A stretch of 64,000 bases of DNA from Streptomyces caeruleatus (GTDB lineage: Bacteria > Actinomycetota > Actinomycetes > Streptomycetales > Streptomycetaceae), in assembly GCF_001514235.1 (NCBI RefSeq), contig NZ_KQ948930.1:475978-539977 (forward strand), read 5' to 3'. Within the stretch, counting starts at the first letter, position 1, and every line of letters starts with the position of its first letter. The notes under the pieces were generated by a model. The model did not search any database. It saw only the letters and a program-made list of their open reading frames with translations, and was not told where the DNA came from. This document shows positions 31,928 to 41,105 of this stretch, piece by piece. A program made the position numbers and the translations under genes.

Positions 31928-34129
31928 ATGCCCCGCTTCAGCATCATCGTTCCGTCCCATGGGGTCGCCGGCCGGCTGTCCCAGGCGCTGGACTCGGTGC
32001 TCGGCCAGTCCTTCGGCGACTTCGAGCTGATCCCGGTCTGTGACGCCCCGGGCTCACCGGCGGCGGACGTGGCCGCCGGGTACGCCGAGCGGGACTGCCG
32101 GGTGGCGCCCGTGCACGCGCCCCCGGCGGCCGGTCTGGCGGGGGCGCGCAACGCGGGGCTGCGGGCGGCGCTGGGCGACTGGCTGCTGTTCCTGGACGGC
32201 GACGACGTGCTGGTGCCGGGCGCGCTGGCGGCGCTGGACGCCCGGCTGCGCGAGACCGGTGACGTGGACGTCCTGTACTTCGAGCACGAGCGGACCCCGT
32301 GGTGGACGGGCGAGCCGAGCAACCCGGCCGCGCTGCTGCTGGCACGGGCGCCGGGCGGGGTCTTCGCGCCGCGCGAGGCGGCCGGGCTGACGGGCGTCCA
32401 GCTCCCGGCGTGGAGTGCGGCCTACCGGCGGGTCTTCCTCCTGGACCAGGAACTCGCCTTCCCCGACGGCCACTTCACCGACGTCGGCTTCGGCGGTCTG
32501 GTCGTGTTGTGCGCCGAGCGCATGGCGGTGCTGCGGCAGGTCGTCGTACGGCATCTGCTGCGGCGGCAGGGCAACCGGCTGAACCTCCCGGGGGAGCACC
32601 ACTTCGAGCTGCTCGACCAGGTCGAGCTGGTGCTGGCGCGGGCCGCCGGGCACGGGCTGTCCGCGCGACGGCTCGGGCCGCTGTTCGAGCAGCTCTTCGC
32701 CGCCGTGCTGAAGACGGCGGCCCATCCGCGACGGCTGCCGGGCCGGCGCCGTGCCTTCTTCCGGCGGGCGAGCGGGCTCTACCGGCGGTACCGGCCCGCC
32801 GGGTTCCGTGCGCCGGGCGGGAGCGTCGGGGTCCAGCACCGGCTGCTGGCGCGGGGGGCGTACGCGGCGTTCCGGGCGCTGCGCGGCGCCAACCAGGCAG
32901 CGGTGAAGGTCACTTCGTCCGTTCCGCGGCCGCGCGGGCTGCGCACCCGACTGCGCTACCGCGTGCAGTTGCGCCGCCGTCTGGACCAGAACCTCGCCGT
33001 GTACTGCGCGTACTGGGGCCGGGGCTACACCTGCAACCCCGCCGCGATCCACGCCAAGGCGCGGGAACTGGCCCCGCATCTGCGCGCGGTGTTCCTGGTC
33101 GAGCCGGACGCGGTGGACAGTGTGCCGAGCGACGTGGAGTACGCGGTCATCGGCAGCCCCAAGTACTGGGACGTGCTCGCGCGGGCCAAGTACCTGGTCA
33201 ACAACGCCAACTTCGCGGACGCCGTGGTCAAGCGCCGGGGCAGTGTGCATCTGTCGACCCAGCACGGCACCCCGCTGAAGAAGATGGGCGCCGACCAGGC
33301 GACGTACCCCGTGGTGGCCGCGGCGACCGGCAGCTTCGCCAGGCTGCTGGCCCGCGTCGACCGCTGGGACTACAACCTCACCTCCAACCGGCACTCCACG
33401 CAGATGTGGGAGAGCGCGTACCCCGCCGCGCACGAGACCCTTGAGTACGGCTATCCGCGCAACGACGCCTATTACACGTCGACCGCCGCCGACGTGGCCC
33501 GCGTCCGCCGCGAACTCGGCGTCCCCGAGGGCAAGAAGGCCCTGCTCTACGCGCCGACGCACCGCGACCACGCCACCGGCTTCGAGACGGGCCTGGACCT
33601 CGACGCGCTGTGCGAGGAGATCGGCGACGAGTACGTGGTGCTGCTGCGCGCCCACTACTTCTACGACCGGGGCGGCGCGCGCGGCGGCGGCCGGGTCATC
33701 GACGTCACCGGGCACCGCTCGTCGGAGGACGTGTGCCTGGCCGCCGACGCGCTGATCACCGACTACTCCTCGATCATGTTCGACTACGCCAACCTGGACC
33801 GGCCGATCGTGGTGTACGCGGACGACTGGGAGGTCTACCGGGAGCTGCGGGGCGTCTACTTCGACCTGATGGAGGAGCCGCCGGGGCGGGTGGCCCGGAC
33901 GCCGGGGGAGCTGGCGGCGGTGTTCCGCGACGGCTCGTGGGCGGACGAGGAGGCGGGGGCGCTGCGGGCCGCGTTCCGGGAGCGGTTCTGCCAGTTCGAC
34001 GACGGACAGGCCGCCGAGCGGGTCGTCCGCCGGGTGCTGCTGGGCGAGCCGCCCGAGGCGATCCCGCCGGTGATCCCGCTCGCCGAGCGCATCCCCGCCC
34101 CCGCCGCCGCGACCCTAGTGAGGAACTGA
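31928..34129 (+). CDS. GT2 glycosyltransferase / TagF-like glycerophosphotransferase fusion, copy 2
   Basis: A 733-aa paralogue with an N-terminal GT2 domain (FSIIVPSHGV, FLDGDD) and a C-terminal glycerophosphotransferase domain. This copy keeps the intact HGTPLK motif (His446, in STQHGTPLKKMG) and the second histidine (LLRAHYFYD), so it should be a competent polymerase using a CDP-activated polyol phosphate. The conserved tail TDYSSIMFDYANLDRPIVVYADDW is present. The GT2 segment is less canonical: VCDAPGSP replaces the usual VDD strand end. ATG 31928 is preceded by GAAAGAG, 37 bp after copy 1. Copy 3 starts 1 bp downstream, giving a three-gene operon. Confidence 0.85.
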   Translation: MPRFSIIVPSHGVAGRLSQALDSVLGQSFGDFELIPVCDAPGSPAADVAAGYAERDCRVAPVHAPPAAGLAGARNAGLRAALGDWLLFLDGDDVLVPGALAALDARLRETGDVDVLYFEHERTPWWTGEPSNPAALLLARAPGGVFAPREAAGLTGVQLPAWSAAYRRVFLLDQELAFPDGHFTDVGFGGLVVLCAERMAVLRQVVVRHLLRRQGNRLNLPGEHHFELLDQVELVLARAAGHGLSARRLGPLFEQLFAAVLKTAAHPRRLPGRRRAFFRRASGLYRRYRPAGFRAPGGSVGVQHRLLARGAYAAFRALRGANQAAVKVTSSVPRPRGLRTRLRYRVQLRRRLDQNLAVYCAYWGRGYTCNPAAIHAKARELAPHLRAVFLVEPDAVDSVPSDVEYAVIGSPKYWDVLARAKYLVNNANFADAVVKRRGSVHLSTQHGTPLKKMGADQATYPVVAAATGSFARLLARVDRWDYNLTSNRHSTQMWESAYPAAHETLEYGYPRNDAYYTSTAADVARVRRELGVPEGKKALLYAPTHRDHATGFETGLDLDALCEEIGDEYVVLLRAHYFYDRGGARGGGRVIDVTGHRSSEDVCLAADALITDYSSIMFDYANLDRPIVVYADDWEVYRELRGVYFDLMEEPPGRVARTPGELAAVFRDGSWADEEAGALRAAFRERFCQFDDGQAAERVVRRVLLGEPPEAIPPVIPLAERIPAPAAATLVRN

Positions 34130-34130
34130 C

Positions 34131-36383
34131 GTGCCCCGCTTCAGCATCATCGTGCCCGTCTTCAAGGTGCAGGGCTTCCTGCGGGAGTGCCTGGACTCGG
34201 TGCTCGGGCAGTCGTACCCCGACTTCGAGGTGATCGCGGTCGACGACCGCTCCCCCGACAGCTGCCCCGCCATCCTGGACGGCTACGCCGGGCGCGACGC
34301 ACGCGTGCGCGTGCTGCACCTGCCGGAGAACGTCGGCCTCGGCCGGGCCCGTAACGCCGGCCTTGAGCAGGCGAGCGGCGACTACGTCCTGTTCCTCGAC
34401 AGCGACGACTGCTACACGCCGGGTCTGCTGGCCGCCGTGGCCGCGCGTCTGGAGGCGGGCGACGACCCGGACATCGTGGTCTTCGACCACGTACGCACCC
34501 ACTGGTGGGGACGCGGCGGCCGCAGTACGGCGGCGGACCTGCTGGCCGCGGCCGGTACGGGCACCTTCAGCGTCCGCGAGAAGCCGGAGTACCTGCATCT
34601 GTTCCTGGTCGCCTGGAACAAGGCGTACCGGCGGGACTTCTTCCTGAAGCACGGGCTGCGCTACGCGCCGGGGCTGTACGAGGACGCGCCCGTCACCTAC
34701 CGCTCGATGGTGCTGGCCGACCGCGTCGCCTGTCTGGAGCGGATCGGGGTGGAGTACCGGCAGCGCCGGCAGGGGGCGATCACCAGGACGCCGGGGCGGC
34801 GGCACTTCGACATCTTCCCGCAGTACGAGGGGCTGTTCAGGTTCGTCGAAGCTCGGCCGGACCTGGAGTGGGCGCGTCCGCTGCTGTTCGAACGGGCCCT
34901 GGACCACATGCTGTTCGTGCTCGCGCGCGAGGACCGGGTGCGGCCCGCCGACCGGCCGGACTTCTACCGCGAGATCCGCTCCTTCCACACCCGTCACGTC
35001 CCGGAGGGGGGCTTCGCCCTGCCCGACGGATGGCGCGGTCAGGAGATGCGGCTGCTGGCGACGGCGCCCTACGCGTCGTACGCCGTGGCACGTGGGCTGC
35101 GCGAGGTGCGGCGGGTGGCGGGGGCCGGTAAGCGGCGGGTGACGCGGGCGGCGTCGCAGCGGGCCCAACGGGCCTGGTACGCCGTCCGGTCGAGGCTGCC
35201 GCTCGATCCCGACCTGGCCGTGTACTCGGCGTTCTCGCATCGCGGGGTGCTGGGTGATCCGGCGGCGATCCACGCCAAGGCCGGTGAGATCGCCCCGCAC
35301 ATCAAGGGCGTGTGGGTGGTGCAGGAGGACGCGGTGGACACGCTGCCGCCCGGCACAGACTTCGTGGTTCCGGGCTCGCGGCGCTACCACGAGGTCATGG
35401 CGCGGGCCACGTACTGGGTGAACAACGTCAACTGGCCCGGCACCCTGGCCAAGCGCCCCGGCACCGTCCACGTCCAGACCCACCAGGGCACCCCGCTCAA
35501 GTACATGGCGGCCGACCTGCTGACCAAGCCCGGCGCCCGGCACGGCTTCGACGTGCCGAAGATGCTGTGGCGGGCCGACCGCTGGGACTACAGCCTGGTC
35601 GCCAACCGGCATTCGGAGCTGGCGTGGGAGCGGGCGTACCCGTGTCACTTCACCTCGCTGCGCACGGGCAGCCCGCGCAACGACGTGCTGGTCAACGCGG
35701 GTCCACAGGCCGGTGAGGCCGCCCGCGCGCGGCTCGGTGTGCCCGCGGGGGACACCGTCGTGCTGTACGCGCCGACCCGTCGCGAGTACCGCAGGGGCGG
35801 GCATGTCGACCGGATCGACCTGGCCCGGTTCGCCCGGGACCTGGGTCCGGGCCACACGCTCGTCGTGCGCCTGCATCCCTCGCTGGCGCAGGGCACGGCT
35901 CGCGGGACGGGGCTGGCCGATCTGCACCGGCGGGGCGTGCTGATCGACGCGACGGACGAACCGCGGGTCGAGGACGTGCTGCTCGCCGCCGACGTCCTGG
36001 TCACCGACTACTCCGCCCTGATGTTCGACTACGCCAACCTGGACCGGCCGATCGTGATCCACGCCGACGACTGGGGGGCGTACGTGGCGAGCCGGGGCGC
36101 CTACTTCGACATCACGGCCGACGCGCCGGGCCATGTGTCGCGCTCGTACCGGGAGTTGGCGTGGCTGTTCGCGTCCGGGACGTGGCAGGACGGGGAGTCG
36201 GCGCGGTTGCGGGCCGGGTTCCGGGAGCGGTTCTGCGAGTTCGACGACGGGTTGGCCGCCGAGCGGGTCGTACGGACGCTGATGCTGGGTGAGCGGATGC
36301 CGGAGCCGCCGGGCGGGGTGGAGCCGGGAGGGGTGGGGCGGGTGCCGGCTCCGGCGGCACCGGGGGCTCACTCGATGAGGTGA
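34131..36383 (+). CDS. GT2 glycosyltransferase / TagF-like glycerophosphotransferase fusion, copy 3
   Basis: A 750-aa third paralogue, starting with GTG one base after the copy-2 stop. The GT2 domain is canonical (FSIIVPVFKV, VDDRSPDS, FLDSDD). In the phosphotransferase domain the motif reads THQGTPLK: Gln452 stands in the histidine position, with His451 just before it. The second histidine lies in VVRLHPSLA rather than the RAHY/RGHY context of copies 2 and 4. The end motif TDYSALMFDYANLDRPIV is conserved. Altered chemistry, acceptor choice or loss of polymerase activity are all possible. The C-terminal tail is Gly/Pro-rich. Confidence 0.82.
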   Translation: MPRFSIIVPVFKVQGFLRECLDSVLGQSYPDFEVIAVDDRSPDSCPAILDGYAGRDARVRVLHLPENVGLGRARNAGLEQASGDYVLFLDSDDCYTPGLLAAVAARLEAGDDPDIVVFDHVRTHWWGRGGRSTAADLLAAAGTGTFSVREKPEYLHLFLVAWNKAYRRDFFLKHGLRYAPGLYEDAPVTYRSMVLADRVACLERIGVEYRQRRQGAITRTPGRRHFDIFPQYEGLFRFVEARPDLEWARPLLFERALDHMLFVLAREDRVRPADRPDFYREIRSFHTRHVPEGGFALPDGWRGQEMRLLATAPYASYAVARGLREVRRVAGAGKRRVTRAASQRAQRAWYAVRSRLPLDPDLAVYSAFSHRGVLGDPAAIHAKAGEIAPHIKGVWVVQEDAVDTLPPGTDFVVPGSRRYHEVMARATYWVNNVNWPGTLAKRPGTVHVQTHQGTPLKYMAADLLTKPGARHGFDVPKMLWRADRWDYSLVANRHSELAWERAYPCHFTSLRTGSPRNDVLVNAGPQAGEAARARLGVPAGDTVVLYAPTRREYRRGGHVDRIDLARFARDLGPGHTLVVRLHPSLAQGTARGTGLADLHRRGVLIDATDEPRVEDVLLAADVLVTDYSALMFDYANLDRPIVIHADDWGAYVASRGAYFDITADAPGHVSRSYRELAWLFASGTWQDGESARLRAGFRERFCEFDDGLAAERVVRTLMLGERMPEPPGGVEPGGVGRVPAPAAPGAHSMR

Positions 36384-36433
36384 TGTGAGGCGAAGCCGTT
36401 GCCCCGACCGGTTCGGCCGGGAACATACGGCAA

Positions 36434-38137
36434 ATGCCTCAAACCCACACAGACTCCACGACCAGAGCCGCGGGCGCGTCCGTCGGTGTCCTCGTCCGGA
36501 GGACCGTGCGCGGCGCTAGGGCGTGTTGCGAAAGTCCCGTCGTCCGCCCGGCAGGCGGGGCTTTCGCAACACGCCCTGGTGCCCTGCGCGGCGGCCGCAG
36601 TTGGCGTCCGACGCCGTACCAGGTCTTCGGCTTCGCCTTCTTCCTGGTGATGTTGCTGGCGTACTGGGCCGTGCCGTTGTGCTGCGACGCGGGTCAGCAC
36701 GCGGCGGTCGTGGAACGCCTCAAGGCGAACCTGCTGCACCCGCGCCATCCGATGGCGGATCTGCCGGGCGCGGGCAGCCCGTACTACTCGCCGTACGCGG
36801 TCGCGCAGGGCGCGTTCGCCCGGCTGACGGGGCTGGGCGGCTGGGAGGTGGTGCGGCTGGCCGGTGTGCTCAACCTGCTCGTGCTGCTGACCGGCATCGG
36901 CCGTCTCGTGCGGGTGCTGACGCCGAGGCCGTGGGCGCCGGTGCTGGCGCTGGGGGCGATGACGCTGCTGTGGGGGACCGAGCGGGCCTGGTGGAGCGGC
37001 TATCTGAACCTGATGTCGATGACCGGGAACCTCGGCTACCCCTCGGCCTTCGCCATCGGGCTGACCTTCTGGGCATGGGCGCTGACGGGGGCGCGGGCGC
37101 GGGCACGGGGGCAGGAGGGGGAACACGGCAATGGGCGTCGGCAGGGCCGGGGGGCCGTCCGGTACGTCGGTCCGAGCGGGCTGCCGGGTCTTGCCGGGTA
37201 TGTGGGGCTGGGCGCGCTGTACGGGCTGGTCCTGCTGATCCATCCGATCACCGCGGTGGCGGCGGTGCTGGGGGCGGTGGCGTTCGTCGCCGGGTGGCAG
37301 CGCGGGTGGCGGCGGGGTGCCGTGGGGGTGCGGTGGGGGGCGATGGCGGCCGCGGCGGTGCTGGTCGCCGGGGGGTGGCCGTACTTCGACGTGTTCGCGC
37401 TGGCCGGGGACAGCAGCGTGGACTGGATGCACCAGCGGTTGTACGCGGACCTCGGTGGGCAGTTCTGGCTGGCGCTGCTGGGACTGCCGGCGCTGTGGCT
37501 GCGGTGGCGGAGGGGTTCCCGGCAGGATCCGCTGGTGCTGCTGTTCGCCCTCGACTGCCTGGTGGTGGCGTACGGCTGGGTCAGCGGCCACTACACGTAC
37601 GGCAGGATCCTCGGGCTCACCCTCGTGCCCTTGCAGTTCGCGCTCGCGGTGGAGCTGGCGGCACCCCGGCCGTGGGGCAGGGTGCGGCGGGTGCTGGGCG
37701 GGGCGGCGGCCGTCGGGGCGTGCGTCGGGTTCCTGACCGTGCAGGGCGGGGCGGTCGTGCCGCGCGTGCTGGACCCGGTCGGGCTGGAGCAGCCGTCGCT
37801 CTGGCCGTCGTACGCGTGGGTGGCACGGCATGTCGCCAAGGGCGAGGTGGTCATCTCGGACGGGCATTTCGCGCCGCGCTCGCTGCCCGGATACGGGCCG
37901 AACCTCGCCGCGCCGATCTGGCCCGACCCCGCCCTGGACGAGCGGGAACGCGAGCGCCGGCTCGCCGATGTCCGCGCCTACCTCGCCCCGGACTCGACCC
38001 GCGCCGGGCGCACGGCCGTCGCCCGGCGCTACCACGCGCGCTGGCTGCTGCTGACGCGGTGGAAGCGGGTGCCGGAGGAGGCGGTGGTGGTGGCGTGGAG
38101 CCGGGAGACGGGGGAGGTGCTGGCGCGGATCGGGTGA
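36434..38137 (+). CDS. polytopic membrane protein (GT-C-like), paralogue of the protein at 49726
   Basis: A 567-aa integral membrane protein with about ten or more helices beginning at PYQVFGFAFFLVMLLAYWA (residue 64 on). The segment DAGQHAAVVERL, the PYYSPYAVAQGAFARLTG loop and a C-terminal soluble part (GHFAPRSLPGYGPN; RRYHARWLLLT) recur in the minus-strand protein at 49726-51192. The architecture resembles GT-C glycosyltransferases that use lipid-linked sugars, but I cannot see a definitive catalytic motif. The N-terminal 60 residues are hydrophilic and contain the in-frame 60-bp inverted-repeat element at 36518. It lies directly after the TagF-like operon. Confidence 0.75.
   Translation: MPQTHTDSTTRAAGASVGVLVRRTVRGARACCESPVVRPAGGAFATRPGALRGGRSWRPTPYQVFGFAFFLVMLLAYWAVPLCCDAGQHAAVVERLKANLLHPRHPMADLPGAGSPYYSPYAVAQGAFARLTGLGGWEVVRLAGVLNLLVLLTGIGRLVRVLTPRPWAPVLALGAMTLLWGTERAWWSGYLNLMSMTGNLGYPSAFAIGLTFWAWALTGARARARGQEGEHGNGRRQGRGAVRYVGPSGLPGLAGYVGLGALYGLVLLIHPITAVAAVLGAVAFVAGWQRGWRRGAVGVRWGAMAAAAVLVAGGWPYFDVFALAGDSSVDWMHQRLYADLGGQFWLALLGLPALWLRWRRGSRQDPLVLLFALDCLVVAYGWVSGHYTYGRILGLTLVPLQFALAVELAAPRPWGRVRRVLGGAAAVGACVGFLTVQGGAVVPRVLDPVGLEQPSLWPSYAWVARHVAKGEVVISDGHFAPRSLPGYGPNLAAPIWPDPALDERERERRLADVRAYLAPDSTRAGRTAVARRYHARWLLLTRWKRVPEEAVVVAWSRETGEVLARIG
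36518..36577. repeat. 60-bp MITE-like inverted repeat inside the coding sequence
   Basis: AGGGCGTGTTGCGAAAGTCC (left) and GGGCTTTCGCAACACGCCCT (right) are terminal inverted repeats of about 22 bp with one mismatch, around a 16-bp centre. The total length of 60 bp keeps the host frame open. The TIRs look like those of an IS element; no transposase is present. No clear target duplication is visible. Confidence 0.8.
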
Positions 38138-38170
38138 CCGTCGGTCCGGGGTGGGGTTACTCGATGACGG

Positions 38171-38584
38171 TTACTCGATGACGAGGTCGACGTCGATGTT
38201 GCCGCGGGTGGCGTTGGAGTAGGGGCAGACCTGGTGGGCCTGCTCGACCAGCTTGCGGCCGGTCGCCTCGTCCAGGGCGTCGGGCAGCTCGACGCGCAGC
38301 GTCACCTTCAGGCCGAAGCCCTCGCCCTGCTTGCCTATGCCGACCTCGGCGGTGACGGCGGCGTCGGAGACGTCGACCTTGGCCGCGCGGCCGACGAGGC
38401 CGAGGGCGCTGCCGAAGCAGGCGGCGTACCCGGCGGCGAAGAGCTGCTCCGGGTTGGTGCCCTGCCCGTTGCCGCCGAGCTCCACCGGCATGGCGAGCGC
38501 GAGGTCGATCTTGCCGTCGTTGGTGACGGCGCGGCCCTCGCGGCCGTGGGTGGCGGTGGCGACAGCGGTGTAGAGCGCGTCCAT
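38171..38584 (-). CDS. ohr: organic hydroperoxide resistance protein (Ohr/OsmC family)
   Basis: A 137-aa thiol peroxidase that reduces organic hydroperoxides, usually with lipoyl-protein electrons. The two catalytic cysteines are Cys56 (AACFGSAL) and Cys120 (VCPYSNATRGN), and the Ohr-type core RAVTNDGKIDLALAMP is intact. ATG 38584 has GAGGG upstream. It is divergent from a MarR/OhrR regulator with a palindromic operator between them. Confidence 0.93.
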   Translation of the reverse strand: MDALYTAVATATHGREGRAVTNDGKIDLALAMPVELGGNGQGTNPEQLFAAGYAACFGSALGLVGRAAKVDVSDAAVTAEVGIGKQGEGFGLKVTLRVELPDALDEATGRKLVEQAHQVCPYSNATRGNIDVDLVIE

Positions 38585-38661
38585 GGGAAACCATCCCTCT
38601 CGAGTCGAGTCACGGTCGGCGGCTCGGTCTTCGGCCGCCGCACGACCACAAGTAGAGCACA

Positions 38662-38672
38662 CAATTCAATTG
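38662..38672. promoter_or_regulatory. OhrR operator
   Basis: CAATTCAATTG is an odd-centred perfect palindrome in the A+T-rich gap between ohr and ohrR. It resembles known OhrR binding sites. It lies 39 bp upstream of the regulator start at 38711. Confidence 0.7.
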
Positions 38673-38710
38673 GGCACAACTAAATGATGGGCACGAGTTA
38701 CCCTGGAACC

Positions 38711-39205
38711 ATGACGACCACGCCCGCGGCCGACTGGCTCCGCCTCGACCAGCAGATCTGCTTCTCCCTGAACGCCGCGTCCCGCGCCTTCGGCGGCGTC
38801 TACCGCGTGGTCCTGAAGGACCTCGGGCTCACCTATCCGCAGTACCTGGTGATGCTGGTGCTCTGGGAGCACGGCGACCTGCCCGTGAAGAAGCTGGGCG
38901 AACACCTGCGCCTCGACTCCGGCACCCTGTCGCCACTGCTCAAGCGGCTGGAGGCGGCGGGCCTGGTACGCCGGGAGCGCAGCGCCCGCGACGAGCGCTC
39001 GGTGGAGGTGCGGCTGACCGAGGAGGGCACGGCGCTGCGCGAACGGGCGCTTCAGGTGCCGCGCCGGATCGCCACCGCGACGGGCTTCGACGTGGACGAG
39101 ATCCGCGCGCTGCGGGCACGGCTGGACCAGCTCACCGAGGCGCTGGACGCCGCCGCGGCGGAGGAGGCGGCCGCGGAGGCGGCGGCAGCGGGGCGCGGCG
39201 CGTAG
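38711..39205 (+). CDS. ohrR: MarR-family peroxide sensor OhrR
   Basis: A 164-aa winged-helix repressor. Cys17 in DQQICFSLNAASRAF is the conserved peroxidatic cysteine whose oxidation releases DNA. The recognition region is LGEHLRLDSGTLSPLLKRLEAAGLV and the wing ERSARDERSVEVRLT. The chosen start is ATG 38711 (MTTTPAADW); an upstream ATG at 38684 lies closer to the operator. The C-terminus is an Ala/Glu-rich helix (EEAAAEAAAAG). It regulates ohr and itself. Confidence 0.9.
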   Translation: MTTTPAADWLRLDQQICFSLNAASRAFGGVYRVVLKDLGLTYPQYLVMLVLWEHGDLPVKKLGEHLRLDSGTLSPLLKRLEAAGLVRRERSARDERSVEVRLTEEGTALRERALQVPRRIATATGFDVDEIRALRARLDQLTEALDAAAAEEAAAEAAAAGRGA

Positions 39206-39234
39206 CCTGCCGGGGTTCGCGGCCGTAGGGCAGT

Positions 39235-39300
39235 GAGGCCGTGCCGTGGGAGCGGTGAGGCCGTGCCGTGGGAGCGGTGAGGCCGCAGGGGCGGTGACGC
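39235..39300. repeat. 22-bp tandem repeat after ohrR
   Basis: Two exact copies of GAGGCCGTGCCGTGGGAGCG+GT (39235-39256 and 39257-39278) and a degenerate third lie between ohrR and the next gene. They are of recent origin, since the copies are identical. Confidence 0.8.
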
Positions 39301-39438
39301 CCTGAGGGCCGATGAGGCCGCCGTCTCCGAAACGCCGCCGCACGCGAGTGAACCCGCCTTCACCTCCCGACGTCTTCCGGAACGCGCCCCAAGTCCCCCC
39401 TAACGGGCGATTGCGCATTATTCCTACGATTCCGGAAC

Positions 39439-41076
39439 GTGGCCTCTATGCACGCTCACGCCCCCCGCCTCGCGCGCGCCCCCCAGGTCGGCGTCATCGT
39501 CATCGGCTACAACGACTCCGCGCATGTGACGACCGCCGTCCGCTCGGCACTGGCGCAGGGGCCCGCAGTCCGTGAGGTCGTCGCCGTGGACGACTGCTCG
39601 ACGGACGACAGCGTGGGCCTGCTCGACCGCCTCGCCGCGACCGATCCACGCCTGAAGGTGGTCCGGCGCCGGGTCAACAGCGGCGGTTGCGGCAGCCCGC
39701 GCAACACCGGGCTCGACCGGGTGACCTCGCCGTACGTGATGTTCCTCGACAGCGACGACGTACTGCCGCCGGGCGCGGTGGACGCGCTGCTCGCGGCGGC
39801 GACGGGGGCGGACGCGGAGGTGGCGGGCGGGCTGTGCGTGCGGCGGGAGCTGCCCGGACGGCGCGAAGTGCCCTGGCAGGCGCCCCTGTACGCCACGCAC
39901 GCCGTCCTCGAACACCCCGCTCAGCGCCCGCGCCTGGTCCACGACACCCTCTGCGTGAACAAGCTCTACCGCACCGACTTCCTGCGCGAGAACGGCATCC
40001 GCTTCCCCGAAGGCCGCTTCCCCTACGAGGACTTCGTCTTCACCGCGCGCGTGCTCGCCGCCCGGCCGCGCATGGCCCTCGTCCCGGACCGGGTGTACGT
40101 CTGGCACGTGCGCCGCTCGGCCGACCGGCTGTCGATCTCCCTGGACCGCGCCGACATCGCCAACTGGCGGGCGCGCACGGAGGCGTGCCGGCTGGCGTAC
40201 GAGATCCTGCTGGGCGCCGGACAGAAGGAGCTGGCGCGGGCGGCACGCGCCAAGTTCCTCGACCACGAGCTGCGGATATACGCCCGTGAGCTGGGGTTGC
40301 GCCACGAGCGGTACCGGCGCGCGTGGTGGGCGCACACGCGGGCGTGTCTCGCGGAGTACGACACGTCCGACTGGGCCCACAACCCCACGGCGCCCGGCCG
40401 CCTCATCGGCCGGGTTGTCCTGGCCTCCCCCGAGCCCCGCGACCTCCCCCGCCTGCGGGACCTGGCCTCCCGCCCGGCCCGCCTCCTCCCGCCGTACGCC
40501 CGCTCGCCCGACGGCACTCCCGTCTGGTCGGCCGACCTGCCCGAGGTCACCCTGGAGCCGCTGCTGACCCGCCCCGTCCACGTCCTCCCGCTCGCCGTCG
40601 ACGCGGAACTGCGCCCACGCGCGCGTACCGCCCTGCTGCGGCTGCGCCTGCACGAGCTGTACGGCAGGGTGGCGCAGGCGGGGCCGGAGGCGCTGGAGGT
40701 GGAGTGGCGGTGCCGGGAGACGGGGGTCGAGGCGGGGGCGCGTACGAGGGTGCCGCTCGGGTCGTGCCCCGCTGACGAGGAAGGTGTCCGGTCGGCGGAG
40801 GTGACGGTGTACTGGGCGGCGTTCCGGGCGGGCACGTGGGATCTCCGGCTGCGCGTGCGCTTCCGGGGCGGCGCGTACCGCGAGGTCACGGCGCACGCGG
40901 TGACGGGCGCCGGTCTGCTGCGCCGACGAGCCGCGATCGGCGCCGGGCACGCGGTCGTCCTCGTCCAGCCGTACGCCACCCACTCGGGGGCGCTGGCACT
41001 GCGCGTCGCCCACGGCTCACGGGGGGTGCTGTCGGTTCTGCGCGGCAGACTCCGCCGCCTGCTTCACTGTCACTGA
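39439..41076 (+). CDS. GT2 glycosyltransferase with C-terminal beta-rich domain
   Basis: A 545-aa family-2 glycosyltransferase. The GT-A domain (residues 15-250) has VGVIVIGYNDS, VDDCSTDD, NSGGCGSPRNTGLD and FLDSDD, with FPYEDFVFTARVL as the catalytic-base region. A C-terminal 200-residue beta-rich part follows, without obvious membrane helices. It is a paralogue of the enzyme at 47901, which shares the NSGGC(G/S)xPRN signature. The start is GTG 39439; ATG 39448 is also possible. It is followed 29 bp later by galE, consistent with a sugar-nucleotide supply. It probably adds a sugar to the wall polymer. Confidence 0.82.
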   Translation: MASMHAHAPRLARAPQVGVIVIGYNDSAHVTTAVRSALAQGPAVREVVAVDDCSTDDSVGLLDRLAATDPRLKVVRRRVNSGGCGSPRNTGLDRVTSPYVMFLDSDDVLPPGAVDALLAAATGADAEVAGGLCVRRELPGRREVPWQAPLYATHAVLEHPAQRPRLVHDTLCVNKLYRTDFLRENGIRFPEGRFPYEDFVFTARVLAARPRMALVPDRVYVWHVRRSADRLSISLDRADIANWRARTEACRLAYEILLGAGQKELARAARAKFLDHELRIYARELGLRHERYRRAWWAHTRACLAEYDTSDWAHNPTAPGRLIGRVVLASPEPRDLPRLRDLASRPARLLPPYARSPDGTPVWSADLPEVTLEPLLTRPVHVLPLAVDAELRPRARTALLRLRLHELYGRVAQAGPEALEVEWRCRETGVEAGARTRVPLGSCPADEEGVRSAEVTVYWAAFRAGTWDLRLRVRFRGGAYREVTAHAVTGAGLLRRRAAIGAGHAVVLVQPYATHSGALALRVAHGSRGVLSVLRGRLRRLLHCH

Positions 41077-41105
41077 CTTCACTTGTCACGAGGGGACGGC
41101 CGCAC

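Noticed and set aside
29401..32322. 973-codon minus-strand open frame
   Set aside because: It is antisense to the GT2/TagF-like fusion genes and shows no domain.
33774..36371. 865-codon minus-strand open frame
   Set aside because: It is the shadow of the third TagF-like fusion gene.
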